Positions 31,391 through 39,509 of a stretch of DNA of 44,433 bases are shown piece after piece. Origin of the DNA: a virus. Under the pieces are notes generated by a model. The model saw only the letters and a program-made list of their open reading frames with translations. It was not told where the DNA came from and ran no database searches. Location: positions 1 through 44,433 of the IMG/VR virus record IMGVR_UViG_3300035183_000669; one strand, given 5' to 3'. The position numbers and the translations under genes were made by a program. Each line of letters opens with the position of its first letter. The first letter of the stretch is position 1.

Positions 31391-31672
31391 ATGATGAAAA
31401 ATAATCCTGTAACAATGTATGTTGCGGCTCCTCTAATTTGTGAAAACGATGAATTTCTTGACGTTCCTATTATCGAGGTTCAAGCTTTCAAAACTGAATA
31501 TGAAGGTTACTGGGATGTTCCTCTCCTTGGAGAAATTCTATATGAAGGGATGGGAATTTTTCATTCGTATGAAGAAGCTCGAGGCTATCAAAATAATAAA
31601 ATCGAATCAATGATTTCTGAACTCCGTAAAATTCAAGAAAAGATGAACAATGTTTCTGGTGCTTCTTCCTGA
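31391..31672 (+). CDS. Hypothetical protein, paralogue of 31772
   Basis: A 93-residue protein (ATG at 31391 or 31394, after GAGAGGAAG). Residues 50-80, EILYEGMGIFHSYEEARGYQNNK, align with YFEGHEIFRTYDEARDYQISV of the next gene, so the two are paralogues. The centre has a WDVPLLGE strand, the C-terminus a helix. Unknown function. It sits downstream of a sigma-70-type promoter, so it is probably early. Confidence 0.55.
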   Translation: MMKNNPVTMYVAAPLICENDEFLDVPIIEVQAFKTEYEGYWDVPLLGEILYEGMGIFHSYEEARGYQNNKIESMISELRKIQEKMNNVSGASS

Positions 31673-31771
31673 TTGTTTTAGTTTAATAAATCTTGAAATG
31701 AAATAAGCATTTGATAGATAGCATAATTCTTAATTTGGTGTAGAGTAACAAAGGTATTTGATTTTTAAGTC

Positions 31772-32110
31772 ATGGCACGAATTATGAGTGATGTATTAGA
31801 ACCTTTGATTCCACAAGATTCTTTGGCAGGTGAACAAGAAATTGATGATGGAGGATTGAAGATCATGTATCTCATTGCTTCCCCTCAAGCCCTCTTAGAT
31901 CACAGAGAGTTACCAATTCTGAAAGTCATGGCTTACAAGCATGGTGAGAAAGAATGGATAGTACCGCAGTTTAATCAGCTCTATTTTGAGGGCCATGAAA
32001 TTTTCAGGACATATGATGAAGCAAGGGACTACCAGATCTCAGTCATCAAATCGTTGATCCTGAAACTCAATAAAAGGGTTGACGATTTGCTCAATTCGTA
32101 TTATAATTAA
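31772..32110 (+). CDS. Hypothetical protein, paralogue of 31391
   Basis: A 112-residue protein related to the preceding gene, with an extra 30-residue acidic N-terminus (SDVLEPLIPQDSLAGEQEIDDG). Start choice is weak: ATG at 31772 or 31784, without a clear ribosome site. The C-terminal helix (KSLILKLNKRVDDLLNSYYN) covers the promoter of the tRNA-Arg gene, and its TAA lies in that promoter's TATAATTAA. Function unknown. Confidence 0.5.
   Translation: MARIMSDVLEPLIPQDSLAGEQEIDDGGLKIMYLIASPQALLDHRELPILKVMAYKHGEKEWIVPQFNQLYFEGHEIFRTYDEARDYQISVIKSLILKLNKRVDDLLNSYYN
32079..32107 (+). promoter_or_regulatory. Sigma-70-type promoter of tRNA-Arg
   Basis: TTGACG, 17 bases, TATAAT. It lies inside the end of the 31772 coding region and starts RNA a few bases before the tRNA-Arg. 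Confidence 0.78.
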
Positions 32111-32116
32111 GTTCAA

Positions 32117-32195
32117 GGGCCAGTAGCTCAACAGGAACGAGAGCTCCGGAATTCTAATCCGAGGGTTGCAGGTTCGAGTCCTGCCTGGCCCGCCA
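32117..32195 (+). tRNA. tRNA-Arg (anticodon TCT)
   Basis: Acceptor GGGCCAG pairs with CTGGCCC, discriminator G and CCA are encoded. The anticodon loop ATTCTAA gives TCT, reading AGA codons. T arm GCAGG-TTCGAGT-CCTGC. AGA is common in this genome and often rare in GC-rich alphaproteobacteria, so supplementation is plausible. Confidence 0.92.
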
Positions 32196-32230
32196 TCTTT
32201 TAATCATCATTAACATCTGGAGGTAAAATC

Positions 32231-32350
32231 ATGCGTAAATTAGCTTCCTTGCGTACCATTAAAGAAATTCGTCCCATCGAAGGTGCAGATGCCATTGAAT
32301 GTGCCGTGGTTGATGGGTGGACGGCTGTTGTCAAGAAGGGCCATTTTTGA
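32231..32350 (+). pseudogene. RNA-ligase N-terminal remnant
   Basis: A 39-codon frame with an intact ribosome site (GGAGG). MRKLASLRTIKEIRPIEGAD through DGWTAVVKKGHF is the N-terminal OB-fold start of Rnl5-type (DraRnl-like) RNA ligases, then a stop. The intact ligase at 33106 has the equivalent segment itself (WITKIDKVVKHPDADSLD then GEFKPGDL), so this is a broken second copy and not a missing exon. The homing endonuclease gene sits immediately after it. Most likely the first of two tandem ligase genes was lost around the insertion. Confidence 0.72.
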
Positions 32351-32355
32351 AAAAT

Positions 32356-32363
32356 AATAAATA
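32356..32363 (+). promoter_or_regulatory. Candidate late promoter box before homing endonuclease
   Basis: AATAAATA lies 19 bases before the homing endonuclease start. T4 homing endonucleases are often expressed from late promoters. Confidence 0.45.
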
Positions 32364-32381
32364 GACATAGGAGGTATTTCT

Positions 32382-33095
32382 ATGTCTATTATGTGGTTGA
32401 TTTATAAAACAACGAATACAGTTAACGGTAAGATTTATGTCGGACAACACAAAACTAAGCGTATTGAAGACGGTTATCTAGGTAGTGGAAAACTCATTCG
32501 AAAAGCTATTGAAAAATATGGGGTAGAATCGTTTTCAAGGGAGATTCTTGAGATATGTGATTCAAAAGAGTCTGCTGATAAAGCTGAAGAAAAATGGATA
32601 GCTGAACTTGATTCTACAAACCCTGAAATAGGATACAATATCACTTCTCATGCGTGGGGCGGCCAACCATTAAGCCAGGAATCAAGAAATAAAATATCAG
32701 AAGCGTTAACGGGAACTAAGAAATCTGAAGAGTTTAAGGAAAAGCTAAGAAAGCCAAAGCCGCCTCGAACCAAGGAACATTCAGAGAAAATAAGTAAAGC
32801 GAATAAAGGAAAACGTTGGTTCCATAATCCTCTAACATTAGAATCAAAACAATTTGCTGATTTTGAAGATATTCCTAATGGCTGGGTTTCTGGAAGAGGA
32901 AAAACACAAAAAGTTGGAACGGCTCGTAAGAAGAAAGTTTACTCAGAAGACGGGCTTTTAGCAATACAGAACGCCGCTAGGTCAGAAGAGAGACGGAAGA
33001 AAATATCGGATACATTGCTGGGACATGATGTAAGTGATTCAACTAGGTTGAAAATTAGTAACTCTTTAAAGGAATATTATACTTATACACAATGA
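32382..33095 (+). CDS. GIY-YIG homing endonuclease with NUMOD3 motifs
   Basis: A 237-residue endonuclease. The GIY-YIG domain starts WLIYKTTNTVNGKIYVGQH and continues GYLGSGKLIRKAIEKYG and EEKWIAELD. The DNA-binding half holds repeated NUMOD3-type segments: NKISEALTGTKKSEE, SEKISKANKGKRWF and RKKISDTLLG. Strong ribosome site AGGAGG. It lies between a broken and an intact RNA ligase gene, as expected for a mobile endonuclease that cut its target gene. Free-standing; no intron signs. Confidence 0.9.
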   Translation: MSIMWLIYKTTNTVNGKIYVGQHKTKRIEDGYLGSGKLIRKAIEKYGVESFSREILEICDSKESADKAEEKWIAELDSTNPEIGYNITSHAWGGQPLSQESRNKISEALTGTKKSEEFKEKLRKPKPPRTKEHSEKISKANKGKRWFHNPLTLESKQFADFEDIPNGWVSGRGKTQKVGTARKKKVYSEDGLLAIQNAARSEERRKKISDTLLGHDVSDSTRLKISNSLKEYYTYTQ

Positions 33096-33105
33096 AAGGT
33101 TGGAT

Positions 33106-34167
33106 ATGTACCAAAACGGCAAACGCATGATGGCTTGGATTACTAAAATAGACAAGGTTGTGAAACACCCGGATGCGGATTCCCTTGATATTTGTACTGT
33201 TGGTGGGTGGCAATGTGTTACTAAGCTAGGCGAGTTCAAACCAGGCGATCTTGTCGTTTTCTTTGAAATCGATAGTTGGATTCCACATTCCATTGCGCCT
33301 TTTCTGACACCTAAAGGGAAAACTCCCAGCGTTTATAACGGAGTTGAAGGTGAACGTTTACGTACTGTGAAATTGCGCGGGCAATTGAGTCAGGGCTTAA
33401 TAATGCCATATCAGAAATTCCCAGAAGTTGTTGAATACATGAAAAAGATGGGTCCTGATTGTTCCTATCCGCTCGATTTGACGGAAATTCTCGGAATTCA
33501 AAAATGGGAACCGCCAACTCCTACTCGGCTTGGAGGAGAAATCAAAGGTAACTTCCCTAGTCGTATTCCGAAGACGGAACAAGAACGAGTTCAGAATCTG
33601 ATCGGTGTGGTTTTTGATCCTGATAATTTGAATAACTTCGAATATGAAATCACCATCAAGCTTGATGGCACGAGTATGACTGTTTATCACATGGATGGCG
33701 AGGTGGGGGTTTGTTCTCGCAATTATGAGCTAAAATTAGATCAGAGAGGTAATGCTCTCGTCGACACTGCTCATAAGATTGGCATCTTAGACAAATTATC
33801 TGCTCTTGGCCGTAATATTGCCATTCATGGAGAGTTGATGGGACCAGGAATTCAAGGCAATCGCGAGGATTTAAAAGATCACCAGTTTTTCGTTTTCGAT
33901 GTCTGGGATGTGGATAATGCCAGGTATTTAACTCCTCAAGAACGTTATACTCTTTGCGAAGAACTTGGGCTCTTGCACGTGCCAGTAGTTTATCCTAAAA
34001 CTACCCTCAAAGAACTTGGCATAACTAATCTTGAGATGATGCTAAAATTTGCGGATGGTTCGAGCTTGAATAATAAGATTCGTGAAGGTGTTGTATTCAA
34101 ACGTCTGGATGGTAAATTTTCTTTCAAGGCAATCAGCAATGAATTTTTGCTCAAGGGAGGTAACTAG
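33106..34167 (+). CDS. RNA ligase, Rnl5/DraRnl-type
   Basis: A 353-residue ATP-dependent RNA ligase. The N-terminal OB-like domain (residues 8-70, GWQCVTKLGEFKPGDLVVFFEIDSWIPH) is specific to DraRnl-type enzymes. The catalytic domain has IKLDGTS with Lys185, CSRNYELK, HGELMGPGIQGN, FVFDVWD, EGVVFKRLDG and FSFKAIS motifs. It seals 3'-OH/5'-phosphate nicks, typically in RNA opposite DNA or RNA guides, and may repair tRNA cut by host defences. ATG at 33106 follows AAAGG at 6 bases; a TTG two codons earlier is possible. Coupled to a phosphoribosyltransferase. Confidence 0.9.
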   Translation: MYQNGKRMMAWITKIDKVVKHPDADSLDICTVGGWQCVTKLGEFKPGDLVVFFEIDSWIPHSIAPFLTPKGKTPSVYNGVEGERLRTVKLRGQLSQGLIMPYQKFPEVVEYMKKMGPDCSYPLDLTEILGIQKWEPPTPTRLGGEIKGNFPSRIPKTEQERVQNLIGVVFDPDNLNNFEYEITIKLDGTSMTVYHMDGEVGVCSRNYELKLDQRGNALVDTAHKIGILDKLSALGRNIAIHGELMGPGIQGNREDLKDHQFFVFDVWDVDNARYLTPQERYTLCEELGLLHVPVVYPKTTLKELGITNLEMMLKFADGSSLNNKIREGVVFKRLDGKFSFKAISNEFLLKGGN

Positions 34168-34169
34168 AA

Positions 34170-34640
34170 ATGGTTTCTGTTAAGAAGTTGAGCTGGGCTG
34201 ATATCGAAACCCTATGTAATCGTATAGTCAGAAATTTGAAAGATGAATATGAAATCATAGTTCCAGTTGCTCGTGGCGGGCTTTGTCCCGCCTCTATTAT
34301 TGCTAACATGTTAGGCGTTTCGAATGTTCAGTCATTACTTTGGCAAACGCGAGACAATCAGCTGAGAGATAGAGATGCACTCCAGAAGATCATCAATTGC
34401 CATAGTAATATTTTGCTCGTGGATGATATGATCGATTCTGGCCAGTGCTTGTATGAAATTGGCGAAACGATTATGAATGAGAAGAGAGATTTGAAGCTGA
34501 CTTGCGCTGTTTTACTCGAGAATATTTCTTGCCAATACAATATTTACAATTTTTATAATGTTGTCAGCGGCCAAAAATATGATAAGAATCTTGACAACAG
34601 ATGGGTAGTTTTTCCGTGGGAGAAGAATGGCCATGATTGA
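34170..34640 (+). CDS. Phosphoribosyltransferase
   Basis: A 156-residue type I PRTase. VPVARGGLCPASIIANMLG is the N-terminal motif with the hydroxyl/PP loop, and NILLVDDMIDSGQCL is the PRPP-binding loop. Length and motif order match bacterial hypoxanthine/xanthine-guanine phosphoribosyltransferases. It likely salvages purine bases released from degraded host DNA. Translation follows a GGGAGG site and the gap to the ligase is two bases. Confidence 0.86.
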   Translation: MVSVKKLSWADIETLCNRIVRNLKDEYEIIVPVARGGLCPASIIANMLGVSNVQSLLWQTRDNQLRDRDALQKIINCHSNILLVDDMIDSGQCLYEIGETIMNEKRDLKLTCAVLLENISCQYNIYNFYNVVSGQKYDKNLDNRWVVFPWEKNGHD

Positions 34641-34659
34641 AAATTTCATATCAGGATAG

Positions 34660-34667
34660 TATAAATA
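34660..34667 (+). promoter_or_regulatory. Late promoter box, exact T4 consensus
   Basis: TATAAATA, a perfect match, 28 bases before the 34696 gene. The clearest late promoter of the window. Confidence 0.75.
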
Positions 34668-34695
34668 ACCAGGTCAAACAACCTGCAGTTCAATT

Positions 34696-35181
34696 ATGCC
34701 ACTAGAAATACCGGCCATTCAAATCAATACACCAATGGTGGAAATTTTAACTGCAATCACAGGGATTGTCGTAGCAGCAGCTGGTATTGTCTGGCCAATA
34801 ATTCAAGTTCTTCGGAAGTTTAACATCGAAAAAGATAGTGCAATTGAACGCTACAAAGCTGAAATTACTTTATATGAACAACTCAGAGAACAAATAGAAG
34901 TCTATAAAAGGGAGCTCGACGAAGCTCTCTGCGAGAATCGCCGCTTGTGGGACATCATAAAAAATCTAGAAGGTCGCCTAAAGAAAATTGAAGAAATCGA
35001 GATGGATCTCGATAAACTTCGCAACAAATTGAATGAGAAGGATGAAATCATCTCTCGGAGGGATCATGAAATTAGTGAGTTGAGGGAGATGTTGGAAATT
35101 AAGGAAAGAAAAATAAAGGAACTTGAGATCAGAGTCGCGTACTTAGAATCCCTCCGCCAATCTATACAAAATGAATCCTGA
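34696..35181 (+). CDS. Membrane-anchored coiled-coil protein (late)
   Basis: A 161-residue protein with an N-terminal hydrophobic segment (residues about 15-40, ILTAITGIVVAAAGIVWPII) followed by a long charged coiled coil to the end (EQLREQIEVYKRELDEAL and ELREMLEIKERKIKELEIRV). It has its own exact late promoter and a terminator. The shape resembles i-spanins, but a nested spanin pair already exists at 8398. A membrane-bound lysis regulator or virion protein is possible; unresolved. Confidence 0.65.
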   Translation: MPLEIPAIQINTPMVEILTAITGIVVAAAGIVWPIIQVLRKFNIEKDSAIERYKAEITLYEQLREQIEVYKRELDEALCENRRLWDIIKNLEGRLKKIEEIEMDLDKLRNKLNEKDEIISRRDHEISELREMLEIKERKIKELEIRVAYLESLRQSIQNES

Positions 35182-35205
35182 GGGGTTCCGACCCCTCACC
35201 TTCTT
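35179..35205 (+). terminator. Terminator after coiled-coil gene
   Basis: TGAGGGGT pairs with ACCCCTCA around loop TCCG; the following CCTTCTTCTT is pyrimidine-rich. It separates the late coiled-coil gene from the ThyX unit. Confidence 0.78.
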
Positions 35206-35206
35206 C

Positions 35207-35236
35207 TTGACATTGATACACAACATCCATTAAAAT
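35207..35236 (+). promoter_or_regulatory. Sigma-70-type early promoter of the nucleotide-metabolism operon
   Basis: TTGACA (35207-35212), 18 bases, TAAAAT (35231-35236), 28 bases before thyX. Likely drives thyX, the dCMP deaminase, nrdA and nrdB. Confidence 0.72.
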
Positions 35237-35263
35237 TATACCTCTTGAAATGAGGAGACAAAC

Positions 35264-36136
35264 ATGACCTATCAATCTGATGTTCTCAATGACCCTCGAT
35301 ATGTGCCAGTACTAGATCACGGTTTTGTGGGATTGATTGATATAATGGGTGATGATAAAGCCATCGATGAAGCAGCTCGAACGAGTTATGGTCTCGGCAC
35401 TCGTTCTATGAATGATATGCGAAATCTTATTCGTTATTTGGTTCGCAATTATCATACTTCTCCACTCGAGATGGTGGAACTTAAATTTCATTTGAAAATG
35501 CCAATTTTTGTGATGCGCCAGCATGTTCGGCATCGAACGGCTAATTTGAATGAATATTCTGGTCGTTATAGTATCATGACTGATGAGATGTACGTTCCCG
35601 AACTTGAACGGTTTCAAGGTCAACATCCTAATAACAAACAAGCCTCAGGTGAATTTTTAGGAGAAGATATTGCTGAATCTCTATTAAATGATCTGAAAGA
35701 AAGCTACAAAATCACCTATCAGAATTACAAGAAAGCTATAGACCAAGGACTTGCGCGAGAAGTAGCTAGAATTCAGCTACCACTCGCTACCTATACTGAA
35801 TTATATTGGAAGATTGATCTGAAGAATTTCTTTCATTACGTTAAACTTCGAAACGATCCCAAGCATGCGCAAAAAGAAATTGTGCTCTATGCAGATGCAA
35901 TGTATAATTTAGTTAAACCTAAGCTGCCAATTGCTTGTGAAGCATTCGAGGATTATTGGCTGAATGGCGTCAGCTTCTCTCGAATGGAAATGGATCTATT
36001 GAAACGTCTCATCAGTTTCGATAAGTGGCTTGAAGTGAATGAAGATTTTCGAGATGAAAAAGGCATCGCGAAAGCTTTTGGTTTAACTGATCGAGAATTG
36101 AAAGAATTTAATGAAAAATTGGAGATTAACTGGTGA
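35264..36136 (+). CDS. thyX: Flavin-dependent thymidylate synthase ThyX
   Basis: A 290-residue ThyX. The signature RHRTANLNEYSGRYS (Arg89-His90-Arg91 through Ser99) fits the RHRx7S flavin-thymidylate-synthase motif exactly. It makes dTMP from dUMP using FAD and methylene-tetrahydrofolate. Length is a little over the usual 220-260 residues because of a C-terminal extension after LNGVSFSRMEMDLL. The stop overlaps the dCMP deaminase start; that enzyme supplies dUMP. Confidence 0.93.
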   Translation: MTYQSDVLNDPRYVPVLDHGFVGLIDIMGDDKAIDEAARTSYGLGTRSMNDMRNLIRYLVRNYHTSPLEMVELKFHLKMPIFVMRQHVRHRTANLNEYSGRYSIMTDEMYVPELERFQGQHPNNKQASGEFLGEDIAESLLNDLKESYKITYQNYKKAIDQGLAREVARIQLPLATYTELYWKIDLKNFFHYVKLRNDPKHAQKEIVLYADAMYNLVKPKLPIACEAFEDYWLNGVSFSRMEMDLLKRLISFDKWLEVNEDFRDEKGIAKAFGLTDRELKEFNEKLEINW

Positions 36137-36630
36137 ATCGTTGGGATACTTTCTTCATGGATATTGCGATTCGAACTGCTATGATGAGTCGTGCCATCAA
36201 AATGAAGGTTGGCGCGGTAGCTGTTCGAGAAAAGAGAATTGTGCTATGTGGATTTAATGGCACGCCTGCAGGGAGACCCAATGAATGTGAAACTAGAGTA
36301 TACCCAACTGAAAAAGATTTGAGTTGGTTATCCCCTGAAGAAATCCGCACTCAATTCCCATATATAGATGAACAAGGCGAACATTATTCTTTAGTGACTC
36401 GCGCCGAAGTTATGCATGCTGAAGAAAATTTAATCCTCTTCAGTAGCAAGAAAGGCATTGCTCTAGAAGGGTGCGAGATATATTGCACCCATCAGCCCTG
36501 TTTGAACTGTGCCAGGATGATTTACGGCGCAGGGTTCGTACGCGTGGTTTTCAAAGAACCATATCGTTGTAACGAAGGCATAGAATTCCTTCGTTCTATG
36601 CAAGTTCCAGTCGAACAATATATCGGATGA
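36133..36630 (+). CDS. dCMP deaminase
   Basis: A 165-residue zinc deaminase. The zinc and proton-transfer residues are His95-Ala-Glu97 (MHAEENLILF) and PCLNC (Cys123, Cys126). It converts dCMP to dUMP, the substrate of the neighbouring ThyX, as T4 Cd does. It starts with GTG overlapping the thyX stop, and its own stop overlaps the nrdA reading frame start. A longer insert (YPTEKDLSWLSPEEIRTQF) lies before the zinc site. Confidence 0.93.
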   Translation: MNRWDTFFMDIAIRTAMMSRAIKMKVGAVAVREKRIVLCGFNGTPAGRPNECETRVYPTEKDLSWLSPEEIRTQFPYIDEQGEHYSLVTRAEVMHAEENLILFSSKKGIALEGCEIYCTHQPCLNCARMIYGAGFVRVVFKEPYRCNEGIEFLRSMQVPVEQYIG

Positions 36631-36638
36631 GGTTTTTC

Positions 36639-38462
36639 ATGGAGAAATCACCCTTAAAAATAAAACATCAAAGTGGCATCGAAATGGATTTATCGAGGGA
36701 TAGTCTTTTTGATGAATTAGGCATTCGTCGCCTCAAAGATTCTTATATGAAAGAAGATGAGACTAGCCCTCAAGAGAGATTTGCTTATGTGAGTGCAAAA
36801 TTCGGCTCTGATCCTGAACATGCGCAACGTCTATATGAATATGCAAGTAAACATTGGTTGAGTTATTCGACGCCTATTTTGTCTTTCGGACGAAACAAGA
36901 AAGGATTGCCAATTTCTTGTTACTTAAATTACTTAGAAGATACCGCGGAAGGATTGGTTAATAATCTTCATGAAACTTGTTGGTTGAGTATGTTAGGAGG
37001 TGGTGTAGGCATTCATGTCGGAATACGCAGCTGTGATGAAAAATCTGTAGGGGTGATGCCTCACTTGAAAGTTTATGATGCGGCTTCTTTAGCTTATAAG
37101 CAAGGCACTACTCGTCGTGGAAGTTTTGCGGCTTATTTGCCTATCGACCATCCAGATATTATTCAATTTCTTGAGATGCGTAAACCGACTGGGGATCAGA
37201 ATTTGAGAACTCCGAATTTGAATCATGGCATATGCATCACTGATAAGTTTATGGAGATCATTGAAAGATGTATGGTCGATCCTGAAGCAGATGATACTTG
37301 GGAGTTGATTCAACCTAACACTGGTAAAGTAGTTGAAACTGTTTCAGCTCGTGAACTTTGGCAACGTATTTTGGAAACTCGCATGCAAACAGGCGAGCCC
37401 TATTTGTGGTTCATTGATACAGCTAATCGTGCTTTGCCTGATTATCAGAAAGCGATGGGATTGAAAATTCATGGCAGCAATCTTTGTTCTGAAATTTCTT
37501 TAGCAACTTCTCCTGAACGAACTGCAGTTTGTTGTCTCAGTTCAGTGAATCTCGAATATTGGGATGAATGGAAAGATAATGAACAATTCTTGCCTGATGT
37601 ACTTGAGATGCTTGATAATGTTCTAACCTATTTCATCGAAAATGCTCCAAACACCATAGCTCGAGCTCGTTATAGTGCTATGCGTGAACGAAGTGTAGGG
37701 GTCGGAGCTCTTGGTTTTCACGCACTATTACAGAAGAATAATATCGCTTTCGAGAGCGTATTAGCAAAGAGTCTCAATAAACGAATTTTTTCTCATATTC
37801 GTTCTCAGTTAGATAAAGCAAATCTCGAATTAGCCAAACGTCGCGGTCCGTGTCCTGATGCAGCTGAAGCTGGAGTGATGAAACGATTCACTCATGTCAT
37901 GGCAATTGCGCCGAATGCTTCTTCTAGTATTATTATGGGCAATACTTCTCCTAGCATAGAGCCTTATGTTGCCAATGCTTACCGCCAAGATACTAGCTCA
38001 GGGTCTTATTTCATGAAAAATCGTTTTCTGGATAGCATTATCAAAACCGAAGCAGAAAAACATGGGAATGGTTGGTATGATGAAACGTGGGCTAGTATAA
38101 TTGCCAATGATGGTTCTGTTCAGCATCTGGATTGGATGGACGAGCACACCAAGGCAGTTTTTAAAACAGCTTTTGAAATTGATCAAAGATGGATTGTTGA
38201 ACTCGCGGCAGACAGACAGGAATTCATTGATCAAGCACAGAGCGTAAATCTATTTTTCTTACCGAATGTAAATGTTAAATATCTCCACGCGGTTCATTTT
38301 ATGGCTTGGAAGAAAGGATTGAAGTCTCTCTATTATTGTCGCAGCACGAAACTTCGTAAAGCTGATAGAGTTGGTCAGCGCATTGAACGTAAAAGAATAG
38401 AAGACGAAATTGATATGACTTCTCTTGTCGAGAACAATACCTGTCTTGCTTGCGAGGGTTAG
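36639..38462 (+). CDS. nrdA: Ribonucleotide reductase alpha subunit (class I)
   Basis: A 607-residue NrdA. ATG at 36639 is chosen because GAGG lies 6 bases before it; an ATG at 36627 overlaps the previous stop. Catalytic residues: Cys94 (PISCYLN), Asn281/Cys283/Glu285 (SNLCSEIS) and Cys298 or Cys299 (AVCCLSS); the C-terminal CLACEG pair accepts electrons from thioredoxin or glutaredoxin. There is no N-terminal ATP cone (E. coli NrdA is 761 aa), so overall activity is probably not shut off by dATP, useful to a phage. Pairs with NrdB, 3 bases downstream. Confidence 0.94.
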   Translation: MEKSPLKIKHQSGIEMDLSRDSLFDELGIRRLKDSYMKEDETSPQERFAYVSAKFGSDPEHAQRLYEYASKHWLSYSTPILSFGRNKKGLPISCYLNYLEDTAEGLVNNLHETCWLSMLGGGVGIHVGIRSCDEKSVGVMPHLKVYDAASLAYKQGTTRRGSFAAYLPIDHPDIIQFLEMRKPTGDQNLRTPNLNHGICITDKFMEIIERCMVDPEADDTWELIQPNTGKVVETVSARELWQRILETRMQTGEPYLWFIDTANRALPDYQKAMGLKIHGSNLCSEISLATSPERTAVCCLSSVNLEYWDEWKDNEQFLPDVLEMLDNVLTYFIENAPNTIARARYSAMRERSVGVGALGFHALLQKNNIAFESVLAKSLNKRIFSHIRSQLDKANLELAKRRGPCPDAAEAGVMKRFTHVMAIAPNASSSIIMGNTSPSIEPYVANAYRQDTSSGSYFMKNRFLDSIIKTEAEKHGNGWYDETWASIIANDGSVQHLDWMDEHTKAVFKTAFEIDQRWIVELAADRQEFIDQAQSVNLFFLPNVNVKYLHAVHFMAWKKGLKSLYYCRSTKLRKADRVGQRIERKRIEDEIDMTSLVENNTCLACEG

Positions 38463-38465
38463 TAT

Positions 38466-39437
38466 ATGGTCAATAGAAAATTAAAACTGACTGATGAGCG
38501 TCATTACTTCAAGCCTTTCACTTATCCTTGGGCTTTTGAAGCCTTCAAGGCCAGCGAGCAGATGCATTGGCTATGGACAGAAGTTCCGATGCTAGAAGAT
38601 GTGAATGATTGGAGAAACAAACTGACAGAAAGCGAAAAAACTTTCATTACTCACATCTTTCGTTTCTTCACTCAAGGTGATATTGATGTTTCTGGGGCTT
38701 ATGTAAGAAATTACTTGCCTGTATTTCCACAGCCTGAAATACGAATGATGTTGAGTAGTTTTGCGGCTCGTGAAGCAGTACATATAGCTGCTTATTCCCA
38801 TCTCATTGAAACATTAGGATTACCAGAAACAACTTATAATGAATTTCTTCAGTATCAGGAGATGCGAGATAAGCATGATTTTGTGTCTGAATTCATTAAA
38901 CAAGATAAGGAAACTATAGCTCAGCAGATTGCGGTGTTTTCTGCCTTCACAGAAGGCATGCAACTCTTTTCTTCCTTTATCATGCTTTTGAATTTTCCTC
39001 GTTTCGGTAAATTGAAAGGAATGGGTCAGATCATTGCCTGGAGTATCGCGGATGAGACCTTGCATTGTGAATCAATGATAAAATTGTTTAGAGAGTTTAT
39101 CAAAGAAAATCGTCATATTTGGACTGATGAGCTTAAGTCTCAGATCTATTCGATTGCTGAGAAGATGGTTGAACTCGAGGACAAGTTCATTGACTTGGCC
39201 TATGGGGTGAATGAGATGGAAGGTCTCCCTCGAGAAGATGTGAAGAAGTATATTCGCTACATTGCGGATCGTCGTTTGATTTCTCTTGGGATGAAAGGTA
39301 TCTTCAAGCAGAAGAGGAATCCTGTTCCATGGGTCGATGGCATGTTGGGCGTTACGCACACGAACTTCTTTGAGCAGAAGGTCGTTGATTACGCTAAGGG
39401 AGCACTGACTGGTTCTTGGGAGGAAGTCTGGGCGTGA
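38466..39437 (+). CDS. nrdB: Ribonucleotide reductase beta subunit (class Ia type)
   Basis: A 323-residue NrdB. Metal ligands and radical Tyr keep the E. coli spacing: Glu103, His106 and Tyr110 (REAVHIAAYSHL), then TEGMQLF and DETLHCES for the second Glu/His set. It makes the tyrosyl radical for NrdA. Three bases after nrdA. It is followed by a strong early promoter. The C-terminus (TGSWEEVWA) would dock NrdA. Confidence 0.94.
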   Translation: MVNRKLKLTDERHYFKPFTYPWAFEAFKASEQMHWLWTEVPMLEDVNDWRNKLTESEKTFITHIFRFFTQGDIDVSGAYVRNYLPVFPQPEIRMMLSSFAAREAVHIAAYSHLIETLGLPETTYNEFLQYQEMRDKHDFVSEFIKQDKETIAQQIAVFSAFTEGMQLFSSFIMLLNFPRFGKLKGMGQIIAWSIADETLHCESMIKLFREFIKENRHIWTDELKSQIYSIAEKMVELEDKFIDLAYGVNEMEGLPREDVKKYIRYIADRRLISLGMKGIFKQKRNPVPWVDGMLGVTHTNFFEQKVVDYAKGALTGSWEEVWA

Positions 39438-39448
39438 CTCAAAGAGGC

Positions 39449-39477
39449 TTGACTTTTTCTAGAAGTTGTGCTATAAT
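39449..39477 (+). promoter_or_regulatory. Strong early promoter
   Basis: TTGACT, 17 bases, TATAAT, with the shared spacer TAGAAGTTGTGC. It lies 33 bases before the 39510 start. Drives 39510 and probably 40542 and the ligase. Confidence 0.87.
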
Positions 39478-39509
39478 TAGATCAAGAAAAATGAAAGAGA
39501 GGAACTGCC

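Noticed and set aside
34696-35181. Second i-spanin
   Set aside because: No lipoprotein o-spanin is nested in or next to it, and a complete spanin pair is at 8398-8934; left as a membrane coiled-coil protein.
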